A stretch of DNA of 64,000 nt from positions 1 through 64,000 of IMG/VR virus record IMGVR_UViG_3300021185_003145. One strand, 5' to 3'. Each line of letters starts with the position of its first letter. Position 1 is the first letter of the stretch. Positions 51,692 to 61,619 of the stretch are shown one piece after another. The notes under the pieces are model-generated. The model was not told the DNA's origin. It saw only the letters and a program-made list of their open reading frames with translations, and made no database searches. Both the position numbers and the translations under genes were made by a program. Origin of the DNA: a virus.

Positions 51692-51718
51692 AAAAGAAAG
51701 GCCCCGGAGGGCCTTTCT
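51692..51718 (-). terminator. Intrinsic terminator after the 1130-residue fibre
   Basis: Stem AGAAAGGCCC/AGGGCCTTTCT with a tiny loop, followed on the minus strand by TTTTTGAC; it directly adjoins the next late box. Confidence 0.88.
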
Positions 51719-51738
51719 AAGTTAGTTTTTTGCGTAAA

Positions 51739-54700
51739 TTACATACGGCCTACAACAACTTCAATAACGCCTTCTGCGCCGTCAAAGTCTTCTAAAGCCT
51801 TACCAATTACTTGACCCATTTTTGGATCTGCTTCTGCACGAGCACAACCGTTACCAGCCGCTACAAGCATATCACCTTTAGCAATTTTACCTGTAACTTT
51901 AGCAGGTACACGACCTGTTAATGCAACTGCAACACCATCAGCGTCACTGTTCATTAAGTAAGCAGGGTTAGTTGATACTACACCAGCAACTTTTTTGTCG
52001 CCGTCTTCCATACATGTTGTTACTTCTGCGTCACCGCCAAAGCATACAACTGTACCAGGTGCAATTTCACCGTCTGCTTTATAGATCTCAGCCAAGTCAG
52101 CGTATTGTGCCGAAGTTGCTGTACCACTAAATGTACCAGCGTTAGTAATGTCGTTTCCGCCCATGTTAATGTCACCACTCATAGTGCCACCTGTTAAGGA
52201 TAACTTACCATTTATGGATGCATTAATAGTAGCTGCGAAGTTGGCGTCATCACCTAGTGCTGCCGCTAACTCGTTAAGTGTGTCTAATGTACCAGGTGCA
52301 CTATCTACTAGTCCGTTAATTTCATCATCAACATATTTCTTTGTTGATAAGTCATAATCTTGACTAGGGGAATATGAACCACCTGCGTATATACTTCCAG
52401 CACTTAAAGTTAGTACTGCAGCATTATCTACTGTTAACGCAATGTTTCCTGAACCTGTGTCTGTAACTGTAACACCTGTGTCTGCAACAGAAATAGCACT
52501 TGAGCTAATCTCTTGTAAACCACCACTTGTAAATGTAGCAACAGTTGAACCACCAACTTTAATTAACACTCTATCATTAGCAGTATCCATAACGATTGAT
52601 TCTTCACCGTTTGTACCTGTAATAGATGTAACTGTTGATGTTGTTGTTAATACACGAGCATCAATAACATCGCCAGTTGCCGGAGCCTCTGTAAACGTTA
52701 ATGTTGTTCCACTGATCGCATAAGCAGTTGTTGGAATCTGTACAACACCGTTTAATGCAACGATTGTTGTAGCAGTTGTACCACTTACTGATAATGTAAA
52801 TGCAGTTGTTGTATCATCACCTGCGAAAGCGTCTGCTGTAATAACTGTAAAGTCAGTACCTGCGTTCCACTCACCACCTGTGTATACTTCAATAGCACCA
52901 GTTGAACTGTTAAAACGGAACATACCTGCTACGCCAGTTCCCGGACGTTGTGCAGTTGTACCAACTGGAATCATCATACTGTCTGTACTGTCAACTTTAA
53001 AAGTTACGCCAGTAGTTGCAGTTGTTGAGCCAATAATACCTGATGCCGCTGTAACCGCGCCACCAAATGCTGCCGCTGTGTCACTGATTGTTAACTGTGT
53101 ACTTGTACCATTATCATCAATACCAGTTGATGCGAAAGTAGAAATTGTTCCACCATGTATCTTATCACCTGAGATTTGATCATCTGCTAATGTTAATGTA
53201 CCGCCACTTACATCAATAGTTTTACCTGAACCTGCAGTTACACTACCTGTTAAGTCACCAGTTACGTCACCAGTTACATCACCAGTTACGTCACCTGTAA
53301 TTGTACCACTTGCCGCTATTGTTGTAAATGCACCTGAAGCCGGAGTTGTTGCTCCAACTGTACCATTTAATGCACCTGCAAAGCCAGTGTTTGCTGTAAT
53401 AGTTGTACCAGTTACGGCTGCTGGAGTGTTTCCACCTACAACGCCGTCTAATGCACCAGCAAAACCAGTGTTTGCAGTAATAGTTGTACCTGTTACAGCA
53501 GCTGGAGTTGTTCCACCTACGATACCATCAACATTACCTGTTACATTACCTGTTACGTTACCTGTTACGTTACCTGTTAAGTTACCAGTTAAACTTGAAC
53601 CATCCCATGCAGGACCGTCTGTAAGTTCACCGTTTGCGCCGACTAATACTAAGTCACCGTTTGTTAAGTCTTCAACTCTCATACTTCCAAAAGCTGCACC
53701 ACCTAATGAACCGCTCATAACAGCCGCTGTATCTGTAACGTCTGGAATATAAACGAACTCACCAGCACCACTTAGTTCTGACATGTCAGCACCAAAGTAA
53801 CCTGCTTTTGCAGAGCCATCGTTATGTAAGTATTTGATACCTCTGTCTAAACTATCGTTTGAGTCAGCACCAACCTGGAAGATTGGATCTGCAATAGTTA
53901 CAACAGTTGAATCAACAGTTGTTGTTGTACCTTGAACTGTTAAGTTACCAGCAACAATTAATGTTCCACCAGTTCCGTCTGGAGATGGATCAATTGTTAA
54001 GTCACCAGTTGTTGAACTAATTTCGTTACCATCAATGTTGATGTTACCCATTGTTAGTCCGTTAGCATCAATTTTACCTTCTTCAGCACCTTCAATGTTA
54101 AATGCTATAGTACCGTCTGAACCTGTGTCAGTTACAGTAACGTTTGAGTTGCCTTGTAAAATTGAGTTTTCTGCACCACTTAACTGATCGTCAACATATT
54201 TCTTTGTTGCCGCGTCTTGGTTTGCAGTTGGATCTACAACGTTTACAATTTTGTTTGAACCAGCATCAATTGTACTAGAAGCATCAAATGTAATACCAGC
54301 CGCAGTAAAGTTACCATTAATGTCAACAGTGTTAAATGTACTTGTACCTGTTGCCGCTGTAACGTTACCAGTTAAGTCACCAGTTACGTCACCAGTAATT
54401 GTACCGGATGCGCCGATTGTTGTAAATAGACCAGCAGCTGCCGTTGTTGCACCTACTGTACCGTTTAACGGTCCAGCAAATCCTGTATTTGCTGTAATTG
54501 TTGTACCAGTAACGGCAGCCGGTGTGTTTCCACCCACGATACCATCTATGTTACCAGTTACGTTTCCTGTTAAAGCACCTGCAAAGTTTGTGTTTGCAGT
54601 AATTACTGTACCAGTTACGGCTGCAGGTGTTGTTCCACCTACGATACCATCCTGTGTACCTGTATGAGCACCAGCAGATGCACCTGTTAGGTCACCTGTG

Positions 54701-55131
54701 AAGCCAGTACTTGCAGTAATTGTTGTACCTGTTATTTCTTTTGCCTTCATGTCGGCATAAGCTGCGATTGTAACGTTACCAGCAGTGGTACCGTCATCAG
54801 TTGTTGTTGCGAATGCGAATTCGTCTTCGCTTTCATCGAAAATAACAGCCGCGTTTGCGTCGTCACCACGGTTGATGATAAAACCACCATCAACTGATGG
54901 TGAACCCGTTGCACCACTACTTAATAGTAAAAATGGGTCTGCGATTGTTGTGTTTGTTGTGTCTACAGTAGAGGTTGTACCACTAACGGTTAAATTTCCG
55001 CTAACAGTAAGGTTACTACCGTAAGTTAAATTATCAACCAATTTTCCAGCAGTAACCGATTGGTTGGCAAGTTTTGCCGTGGTTACATTTAAATCTGTAA
55101 TCTGGTTGGTTTTTATACGAGTAACAGCCAT
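51739..55131 (-). CDS. Giant tail fibre, repeat-rich
   Basis: An 1130-residue fibre. The N-terminus (MAVTRIKTNQITDLNVTTAKLAN, part) is a trimerising attachment type. Then come FIINRGDDANAAVIFDESED, blocks of GDVTG and GNVTG tandem units, and repeats of TPAAVTGTTITANTGFAGAL. Residues about 745-840 hold the GTTAQRPGTG and VVALNGVVQIPTTAY modules, followed by a KYVDDEINGL segment and the SAQYADLAEIY C-terminal domain. It is probably the main or distal fibre. Late TATAAATA upstream, terminator after. Confidence 0.85.
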   Translation of the reverse strand: MAVTRIKTNQITDLNVTTAKLANQSVTAGKLVDNLTYGSNLTVSGNLTVSGTTSTVDTTNTTIADPFLLLSSGATGSPSVDGGFIINRGDDANAAVIFDESEDEFAFATTTDDGTTAGNVTIAAYADMKAKEITGTTITASTGFTGDLTGASAGAHTGTQDGIVGGTTPAAVTGTVITANTNFAGALTGNVTGNIDGIVGGNTPAAVTGTTITANTGFAGPLNGTVGATTAAAGLFTTIGASGTITGDVTGDLTGNVTAATGTSTFNTVDINGNFTAAGITFDASSTIDAGSNKIVNVVDPTANQDAATKKYVDDQLSGAENSILQGNSNVTVTDTGSDGTIAFNIEGAEEGKIDANGLTMGNINIDGNEISSTTGDLTIDPSPDGTGGTLIVAGNLTVQGTTTTVDSTVVTIADPIFQVGADSNDSLDRGIKYLHNDGSAKAGYFGADMSELSGAGEFVYIPDVTDTAAVMSGSLGGAAFGSMRVEDLTNGDLVLVGANGELTDGPAWDGSSLTGNLTGNVTGNVTGNVTGNVDGIVGGTTPAAVTGTTITANTGFAGALDGVVGGNTPAAVTGTTITANTGFAGALNGTVGATTPASGAFTTIAASGTITGDVTGDVTGDVTGDLTGSVTAGSGKTIDVSGGTLTLADDQISGDKIHGGTISTFASTGIDDNGTSTQLTISDTAAAFGGAVTAASGIIGSTTATTGVTFKVDSTDSMMIPVGTTAQRPGTGVAGMFRFNSSTGAIEVYTGGEWNAGTDFTVITADAFAGDDTTTAFTLSVSGTTATTIVALNGVVQIPTTAYAISGTTLTFTEAPATGDVIDARVLTTTSTVTSITGTNGEESIVMDTANDRVLIKVGGSTVATFTSGGLQEISSSAISVADTGVTVTDTGSGNIALTVDNAAVLTLSAGSIYAGGSYSPSQDYDLSTKKYVDDEINGLVDSAPGTLDTLNELAAALGDDANFAATINASINGKLSLTGGTMSGDINMGGNDITNAGTFSGTATSAQYADLAEIYKADGEIAPGTVVCFGGDAEVTTCMEDGDKKVAGVVSTNPAYLMNSDADGVAVALTGRVPAKVTGKIAKGDMLVAAGNGCARAEADPKMGQVIGKALEDFDGAEGVIEVVVGRM
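53246..53297. repeat. 12-base tandem repeats encoding GDVT units
   Basis: About four copies of CCAGTTACGTCA with small changes, in frame in the giant fibre gene. Confidence 0.75.
53345..53530. repeat. Long repeats within the fibre gene
   Basis: Two adjacent approximately 90-base copies encoding TPAAVTGTTITANTGFAGAL; further copies lie at about 54460-54660 in the same gene. Confidence 0.7.
53531..53595. repeat. 12-base tandem repeats encoding GNVT units
   Basis: About five copies of CCTGTTACGTTA with small changes; in frame, so copy changes would alter fibre length by four residues. Confidence 0.75.
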
Positions 55132-55182
55132 AAGTGAATCACTCCTCTTTATTATGGTTTATTGGTTTGGTCGGACCAACTG

Positions 55183-55190
55183 TATTTATA
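55183..55190 (-). promoter_or_regulatory. Late promoter TATAAATA with 5' hairpin
   Basis: Exact TATAAATA; the predicted mRNA start falls at the base of a TTGGT/ACCAA hairpin (55167-55179). Confidence 0.7.
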
Positions 55191-55239
55191 AAGGAAGTGC
55201 GGTTTTTTACTACTATGTTAATGTTTTAGGTCAGAAACT

Positions 55240-56526
55240 TTAATGGAAATCTACCCAGGTACTATTTGCATAACCTTGGAATTTATTGTCTGTTGTGTTG
55301 TAGATAACCATTCCGTTAGTCGCTGTAAGAGCGTTACGTTGTGTTGTTGTCATACTTGCTAACTGTACTGCATTACTAAATGCACTTTTACTATTTTCTA
55401 ATGCAAGTACTTCAGTACCGGCTGCATCAAAACGTATTGTATCGTCATCAGCGGATTCTTCAACTTGTATTCTAGTATCACTATCTGAATCTGACAATCC
55501 TCTTATAGTTGTCACAAGTCCAAGTTTTCTAACTTCAATTCTATCTCCAGTTACCGGTGCTCCAGTAAATGTTAATGTTGTTCCGCTAACGCTATACGCT
55601 TGTGTTGGCTCTTGTACTACACCATTAAGTGTTACCATAACTGTTGCACTATCCGCCGCACTGTTAAGAGTAAATGCAGTTGTGGTTCCATCTCCTGCAA
55701 ATGCTTGTGTACTAATAGCACCTGTACTTGCTCCGACTTGTACCCAATCAACACCGTCATATACTTCAACCTTGTCATCATCATCGTTGAATCTTATCAT
55801 TCCGTCTAACGGAGTTCCTGGACGTTGTGCTGATGTTCCTACTGGAATAATTAGTGCCGTAGTTGCATCAATATCAACTACACCTGTTCCTTGCGGTTGT
55901 AATACAATATCATCACCACTGTTAGTTGGCGTAATTGTTGATCCGCTAATATCTAACTCTGCTACTTGTGTATCTGCACCAGGACTAGATCCTACACCAA
56001 AATCACCTATGTATCTTGCACCAGTAATATAAACACTTGCTCCGGAAAAGTTTTTACCTGCTGGTAAATTTGTACCAATAAAGTGTAACACACCTGCTTG
56101 ATAATCAAAGAACCATTCATCATTACTACCACTACCACCGGCAAAAACTTTATTGCTAATTACTGCGGAATTGCCGGCATCACTAGCAGTATGTACATAA
56201 ACACTTACCAAGTAAGTACTTCCAAACTCAGGTGGTATCCAATCAGTTGAACCAGTTTTCCAAGTTCTATTTGCAGTTGCAGTTACATCTTCAGTACATT
56301 CAACTGGAGCACTATTTCCATATACCTGTACAGTACTACTACTCGAAGTAGGAATAACTGCTGGTATGTCTCCTGCCTGTTGCCATACTTTATCTCCACG
56401 AAGTAAAAGCGGACTTGCTATTGATTCGTTTGCGGCTGACTTTTGTGAATTTGTATCAGTTTTACTAACTGCAAAACCTAATTTTTTAAATAAGTAGTCA
56501 ACTTTTTGGGTGTCTGAAATAGCCAT
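55240..56526 (-). CDS. Tail fibre-like protein
   Basis: A 428-residue protein. A helical start (VDYLFKKLGFAVSKT) is followed by a beta domain with YLVSVYVHTASD and WFFDYQAGVLHFIG, then the GTSAQRPGTPLDGMIRFNDD and VTLNGVVQEPTQAY modules reused in two other fibres, and a C-terminal RNALTATNGMVIYNTTDNKFQ (part) module. It starts at the stop of the PKD fibre, so it is co-expressed. Confidence 0.78.
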   Translation of the reverse strand: MAISDTQKVDYLFKKLGFAVSKTDTNSQKSAANESIASPLLLRGDKVWQQAGDIPAVIPTSSSSTVQVYGNSAPVECTEDVTATANRTWKTGSTDWIPPEFGSTYLVSVYVHTASDAGNSAVISNKVFAGGSGSNDEWFFDYQAGVLHFIGTNLPAGKNFSGASVYITGARYIGDFGVGSSPGADTQVAELDISGSTITPTNSGDDIVLQPQGTGVVDIDATTALIIPVGTSAQRPGTPLDGMIRFNDDDDKVEVYDGVDWVQVGASTGAISTQAFAGDGTTTAFTLNSAADSATVMVTLNGVVQEPTQAYSVSGTTLTFTGAPVTGDRIEVRKLGLVTTIRGLSDSDSDTRIQVEESADDDTIRFDAAGTEVLALENSKSAFSNAVQLASMTTTQRNALTATNGMVIYNTTDNKFQGYANSTWVDFH

Positions 56527-59500
56527 TAACTTGCCTCCCCTATACTAAGCGAGGTAATACTTTGTCCACTTGTTAATGCAATTCTAACTAATACAACATT
56601 TCCTGTTGCGTTTGACATATTCTCACTACCCAATGTCATTGTGTATCCGCCACTTAAACTACTACCAGTTGGTATAACGTCTGCACCTGTACTTGCACCG
56701 CCGTCTACTCCGTTACCGCCGTTGCCTGTATCACTTCCAGGAACACCTGCACCTGCATACTGTGCCGTACCTGGAATCCAACCGTTTAATCCACTTGCAC
56801 TATCAATTCCTGTTCCTGGTGCTGCAAACCAGACACCTGCTATACCAGAACTAGTGATGTTAAGATCAAAATTAGCAACAACTTTTCTACGGAATGCAAA
56901 AGTAAAGTATTGCGTACCAGTATCGCCACTTCTATCAGGCCCTGCTGGTAAGTTAGTACTATGGTCAGTTACATCATATTTTAATGTTCCAAAAATAACA
57001 CTTGCTTCTTTAGTTCCGCTAACTGTAGTTGCTCCTGCTGATGTGTACGGACTATTTGTATAAAAGTTTGTACTACCTGTATATGATGGAGTGTCAGTTG
57101 TATCACTTAAAAAGTCTTTAATTCTTACACCATCATCAGTAAGGTCACCATTACCTAAACTATCAGCAACTGGAATAGAAAACTCACTAATACCACTTGG
57201 TGTTTCACTTACTAATGTTATGACTTTATTTAATTCTGCGTAACTTCCATTACCATTTACATTGGTTGCTCTAAATTGGAGTTTTCTACTTGCAGTTACA
57301 TTTGAACTTGTAAGTGTAATTGTTTGATCGCCTATTGCATATTTGCTACTACTGTTTAATCCTGTGTTTGCAGTTGGAACACTACTTACTAAGTAAGTAC
57401 TTGCTCCTTCAAGATTAGCATATGATTTATACTGTGTTGAAATGATACTATCACTTGTACCACCAACTGATGTACCATTAGCAATAGTAAAAACACTACT
57501 TGTATCTCTATACGTTTGCCCAATCCAGTTGTAAAGTTGAACACCACTTAATGTAAGTGTACTACCTGCACTGTAATAAGGAATACCTGAAATATAATTA
57601 TATGTAACTGATCCTTCTGTAAGTGTTGCTCCACTTAAATCAACTGTTGGTGTACTAGTTACATTATCAATAACAACAGATACATAATTTGTGTTTCCTG
57701 TTGTTGTGTGTTCAAGTCTTTGATCGTTTACACCAGCACTATAACTACCTGTTGCTTGTGTAATCTTTGCATCAAATGTTTGATAAAAACCTGTTGGGTA
57801 TGTTGAACTACTAATTGTATCGTGTGCATCTCTTTGATCTGAAACTATAAGAGCACCTGTTGTACCTGTCTGATTAAGTGCAGTACTAAATGTTCTATTA
57901 CCAGCATCTGCACCGTTTATAGTTGCAGTAAGTGTACCTGCAGTTCCATCATAGACGTTAGTAACATTGTTAGTATCTATTGTTCCACTTGTATACCTTC
58001 TAGCAGTAGTTGTTGTTAGACTTGCTCCTGCACTTAGTGGATTGGTTGCACTATTATCTGTAAAGCCGTGTGCTAGTTTTGGACTTGTTCCTTGATAACT
58101 ATCTTGTAATGTTAAACTTTCTGCACTTAATCCGTTTGGAGCAGACGGTACTGCATTAACTTGAAATACTAAACTATCAGTATCTGTTTGTGCTGAAATA
58201 TCCGGTGTTCCGTTTGCAGTAAAGTTTAATGTTTTGTTTCCTGTGCTTACTCCAGTAAAATCGTGTCCTAATGTTGCACCAATTGATCCAGCACTTGAAC
58301 CGTCTTCAGTTACTGTATCGTTTGAACTGCCATCATTCCAGTTATAAACATAGTCATCTGCGTTTTGTGTTGTGTTAGTAACTGTAACTAATGCATGATT
58401 TACACCGTCATAAGTTACACCATCATATACGTCATATTGATTGTCACCGCTTCTATCACTAACTCTGTTAGCAGTTCCGCTAATGTTTGCTCTTACATCG
58501 GGCTCAACATGTACTGTAAAGTTTGTGCTTATAAACGGACTACCTGTATGGTTACTAGTAACACGCAAGTTACCTGTATAATCTTGTGGTGTTCCACTTG
58601 CTTGATCTGAACCACTTAGTGTATAAGTGTGACTTATTGTTCGCCCTGTATCGCCACTACCGTTGTTTCCTGTGTTTACTGTTTGTGTTGTGCCATCGCC
58701 CCATGTATACACATATTGAATTCCGTATGTACTATAGTTGCCTATTGTATTTTCTGTATTGTTTGTAAACGTAACCGGTAAGCCACTGGTTGCACTTTCG
58801 TTAATTCCTGTTGTGACACTTAATCCTACTGTTGGTGTGTGATCATCATATATTTTTACAACTGCTGAATCGTCAGTCGGTACTGCACTTGGTAACGCAG
58901 TACTATGAGAATCAAGTGTTAATTCAACTGTTCTACTTACTTCTGTTTCTGTGCTTGTAGCAAATGTATGTGCTAATCGTGTTCCTGTTACGCCACCTGC
59001 ATCACTATCTGATGTTACAACATCATCACTTGAACCGTCGCCCCATGCGTATGTATACTGAACAGTTGCTCCAGTTGTATTTGTTGTATTGTTTTGAAAA
59101 TATACTGTAGCACCATCGTCCCAATATGTAATTGGACTTCCGCCACTTGCCGCGGCATAGGCTGCAAAACTAACTACTGGGTCAGCAGTATAGATTGTAA
59201 CATAACTTGTTCTTGCCTTTTGTGATGAACTTCCTGCACCTTCACCGCTGGTGTTACTTGCCGTAACCGTAACTGTAAAAGGGCTTCCGGTGTTAGTTGC
59301 GTAAACGTGACTAGGAGTAGTAGACGAAGTTGTTGTATTAGATGTTCCGTCTCCCCAATCAATTACATATTGATTTGCATTACCATCTGAACTAATATTA
59401 AGAGTAACGTTCATACCAGCACCGCCGGTTAAAGGACTTCCTGTAAAATCTGCGTCTATCACTGCTGTATTATTAATAACGTTACGAGATAATTCATTTA

Positions 59501-59954
59501 AATCGTCAATTGAATTAGTAACTTTAGTTGCAGTAGTCCAACTATTAATTGCACCGTATTGTGTTAAACTTGAATCTGATGGTGTAGATAAATTAATATC
59601 CATTCCAGTAAAGGCTCCAGAGCCTCCGCCACCGCTTGTTGCTAAATTACCTAATGAATCCCAAGTTAAATTACCCGAGCCATCAGTGGTTAAAACATAG
59701 TCTGCACTTCCGCCACCAATAGTAATATTAGTTGCGTCTGTACCTAAGTCTAAGTCACCGGATACACTTCTAATTGCAGATCCGCTAATCGTTACATTGT
59801 CTGCTTGTAATGTTGTTGTGGGGGTTGATGTTCCTATACCTATTCGACTGTTTGCTACGTCGAGGTATAATAAATCTGTTTCAAATGATAAATCTGTGCC
59901 TAATCTCTCAAGATTATTCTTGAGCATAGCACCAGAAATTCTTCCTATTGCCAT
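56526..59954 (-). CDS. Giant tail fibre with PKD-like repeats
   Basis: An 1142-residue protein. The N-terminus MAIGRISGAMLKNNLERLG with ETDLLYLDVANSRIGIGT is the usual marine myovirus fibre attachment. Between about 170 and 580 lie four PKD-like domains marked by VIDWGDGTS, TYAWGDGSS, VYTWGDGTT and VYNWNDGSS. The rest is beta-rich with no enzyme motif. PKD domains bind proteins or sugars, so this may be an adhesin. Late TATAAATA upstream with a 5' hairpin. Confidence 0.85.
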   Translation of the reverse strand: MAIGRISGAMLKNNLERLGTDLSFETDLLYLDVANSRIGIGTSTPTTTLQADNVTISGSAIRSVSGDLDLGTDATNITIGGGSADYVLTTDGSGNLTWDSLGNLATSGGGGSGAFTGMDINLSTPSDSSLTQYGAINSWTTATKVTNSIDDLNELSRNVINNTAVIDADFTGSPLTGGAGMNVTLNISSDGNANQYVIDWGDGTSNTTTSSTTPSHVYATNTGSPFTVTVTASNTSGEGAGSSSQKARTSYVTIYTADPVVSFAAYAAASGGSPITYWDDGATVYFQNNTTNTTGATVQYTYAWGDGSSDDVVTSDSDAGGVTGTRLAHTFATSTETEVSRTVELTLDSHSTALPSAVPTDDSAVVKIYDDHTPTVGLSVTTGINESATSGLPVTFTNNTENTIGNYSTYGIQYVYTWGDGTTQTVNTGNNGSGDTGRTISHTYTLSGSDQASGTPQDYTGNLRVTSNHTGSPFISTNFTVHVEPDVRANISGTANRVSDRSGDNQYDVYDGVTYDGVNHALVTVTNTTQNADDYVYNWNDGSSNDTVTEDGSSAGSIGATLGHDFTGVSTGNKTLNFTANGTPDISAQTDTDSLVFQVNAVPSAPNGLSAESLTLQDSYQGTSPKLAHGFTDNSATNPLSAGASLTTTTARRYTSGTIDTNNVTNVYDGTAGTLTATINGADAGNRTFSTALNQTGTTGALIVSDQRDAHDTISSSTYPTGFYQTFDAKITQATGSYSAGVNDQRLEHTTTGNTNYVSVVIDNVTSTPTVDLSGATLTEGSVTYNYISGIPYYSAGSTLTLSGVQLYNWIGQTYRDTSSVFTIANGTSVGGTSDSIISTQYKSYANLEGASTYLVSSVPTANTGLNSSSKYAIGDQTITLTSSNVTASRKLQFRATNVNGNGSYAELNKVITLVSETPSGISEFSIPVADSLGNGDLTDDGVRIKDFLSDTTDTPSYTGSTNFYTNSPYTSAGATTVSGTKEASVIFGTLKYDVTDHSTNLPAGPDRSGDTGTQYFTFAFRRKVVANFDLNITSSGIAGVWFAAPGTGIDSASGLNGWIPGTAQYAGAGVPGSDTGNGGNGVDGGASTGADVIPTGSSLSGGYTMTLGSENMSNATGNVVLVRIALTSGQSITSLSIGEAS

Positions 59955-60007
59955 TTTATTCTCTTCCTACACCACTGTTCATTCCCGGGTGTGCCTGGGT
60001 ATAATGT

Positions 60008-60015
60008 TATTTATA
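60008..60015 (-). promoter_or_regulatory. Late promoter TATAAATA with 5' hairpin
   Basis: Exact TATAAATA; about four bases past the predicted start lies CCCAGG-CACA-CCCGGG (59984-59999), a hairpin with one mismatch. Confidence 0.7.
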
Positions 60016-60035
60016 CTTAGAAAACAAAAAGAAAT

Positions 60036-60479
60036 TTATATAGCAGTTACACTATCAAAACCTACAATGCCGTAGATTCTATGTCCATTTGGTGGTGGAC
60101 TTGTAAATGTAAGTGTTGTTGTGCCGGAAGTTGTATATGCTTGTCCTGGCTCTTGTACTACGTTTCCAACTACTATAACAACTGCTTGATCACTAATAGG
60201 TGCAGTTGCAAAGAAACTTGTAAATGCAGTTGTAGTTCCATCTCCTGTTACTACTGATGTTTTTGTAATTGCGGCATTTCCTGCGCCGGCTACGTTAGTG
60301 TATTGCGTTCCGTCATAAACTTCTAATACAGTATTATCGGTATTATATCTAATTTCTCCAATTAGAGGATCTGAACTTCTTTCTGCCGATGTACCAACTG
60401 CAAGTTGTGTACCTGCATCCAAAGGTCCTTTAATTAAATTAGATGATGGAATTGAAAACTGCTTTATAAAGTTTGCCAT
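60036..60479 (-). CDS. Short fibre-module protein
   Basis: A 147-residue protein that consists almost only of modules found in the big fibres: KQFSIPSSNLIKGPLDAGTQ, GTSAERSSDPLIGEIRYNTD and VVGNVVQEPGQAYTTSG. It is probably a virion accessory or fibre-associated protein. It starts two bases after the end of the upstream gene. Confidence 0.7.
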   Translation of the reverse strand: MANFIKQFSIPSSNLIKGPLDAGTQLAVGTSAERSSDPLIGEIRYNTDNTVLEVYDGTQYTNVAGAGNAAITKTSVVTGDGTTTAFTSFFATAPISDQAVVIVVGNVVQEPGQAYTTSGTTTLTFTSPPPNGHRIYGIVGFDSVTAI

Positions 60480-60480
60480 T

Positions 60481-60789
60481 TTATATACCTACATGACTTA
60501 CAGTTGCAGTTACGGCAGTACCTGCACTTGCTTTTGCATGAATACTATCGCCATTTGCTAACACAATCTTTTCTAAGTTTAACATATATGTGTCTTTACC
60601 ATTGATTGATAATTCTGAAATAAGTTGTGTAGTAGCCGATGCCGCTCCTGCATTTGGAACTGCATAAACATCAACTGTTACTGCTGATGCACTTGTATTA
60701 CAAAAGAATATTACAGTTGTTGCAGTGTTTCCGGTACTGGTGTAAATTGCGGCAGTACTTGTTGTTAATTGAGCTTGTGCTAATGCCAT
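60481..60789 (-). CDS. Small structural protein of the fibre locus
   Basis: A 102-residue protein (ALAQAQLTTSTAAIYTSTG, ATTVIFFCNTSASAVTVDVY, IHAKASAGTAVTATVSHVG). The beta-sandwich style resembles phage fibre or decoration subunits. No motif. Operon with the 60802 and 60036 genes. Confidence 0.65.
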   Translation of the reverse strand: MALAQAQLTTSTAAIYTSTGNTATTVIFFCNTSASAVTVDVYAVPNAGAASATTQLISELSINGKDTYMLNLEKIVLANGDSIHAKASAGTAVTATVSHVGI

Positions 60790-60801
60790 TATTGTTACCT
60801 T

Positions 60802-61599
60802 TTAAAATATTAATCCAAAAGCAATCGCTTTTGATTTCGTTACTAGTTCGTCTGTTGAATCCTGATTGGCAACAAAAATGCCACTTCCGCCATCACCTGG
60901 TGTTTTAGCATATAATCTTGTTTCACCTGCTTGTGCAGTCGGATTTGAACCTTGTTCAGTTAATGTTAGTACTTCAGCAGTTTTTACTTCACCTGTTCCG
61001 GTTGTTGCTAAAATTAAATCTTCATCTGTTGCACTATTACTAATGGTGTTTCCAGATATAGATACGTTTGCATAAGAAAGCGTAGTACTTGTAACTTCCA
61101 TTACTTGTGTTGCATCAAGTTCAAGAAAGAGCCTTATATCAACGCCTGCATCAACAATTTCTAGTTTACTGTCACCTTCATTAATTTTATCAACTACTGC
61201 TCCGCCACCACCTACTTGTGTGTCAACGTAACTCTTTGTTGCTACGTGAGCTGCCGCGGTTGGATCTAATGCCTGTATGTTTATATATGCACTTCCAAGT
61301 TTAGCATCAAATGTATCGTCTGTTTCGTTAAACTGCCACGTTGCATTGTCAGATGTTCCTCTGTCAATTTCAATACCTGCAGTTCCTGATGTAACAACTG
61401 CACCTGATTCTCCACTGTTTAATATAAGTGTGTTATCTGTAACGGCAGTATCTGTTGTCGATACTGTAGTTTGTGTACCAATTACATCTAAATTTCCGTT
61501 AATAGTTACTGTTCCAGAATCAATTAATACTGTTCCAGTTGTGCCATCATTTGTGATTAAATCATAATCACCATTAATTCTTTTAGTCGTTTTTGCCAT
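60802..61599 (-). CDS. Fibre-like structural protein
   Basis: A 265-residue protein containing NLDVIGTQTTVSTTDTAVTD, GIEIDRGTSDNATWQFNETD and AHVATKSYVDTQVGGGG, modules seen in the other fibres here. The C-terminus (YAKTPGDGGSGIFVANQDST) is beta. It opens the 61.6-60.0 kb operon behind a CTAAATA box. Likely a fibre or baseplate-linked component. Confidence 0.72.
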   Translation of the reverse strand: MAKTTKRINGDYDLITNDGTTGTVLIDSGTVTINGNLDVIGTQTTVSTTDTAVTDNTLILNSGESGAVVTSGTAGIEIDRGTSDNATWQFNETDDTFDAKLGSAYINIQALDPTAAAHVATKSYVDTQVGGGGAVVDKINEGDSKLEIVDAGVDIRLFLELDATQVMEVTSTTLSYANVSISGNTISNSATDEDLILATTGTGEVKTAEVLTLTEQGSNPTAQAGETRLYAKTPGDGGSGIFVANQDSTDELVTKSKAIAFGLIF

Positions 61600-61619
61600 T
61601 GTAATTCAGTCCTATATGC

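Noticed and set aside
51739-55024. Plus-strand open frames with Pro/Val/Ala repeats opposite the giant fibre
   Set aside because: They are mirror images of the fibre repeats; no ribosome sites, odd composition, and coding evidence is entirely on the minus strand.
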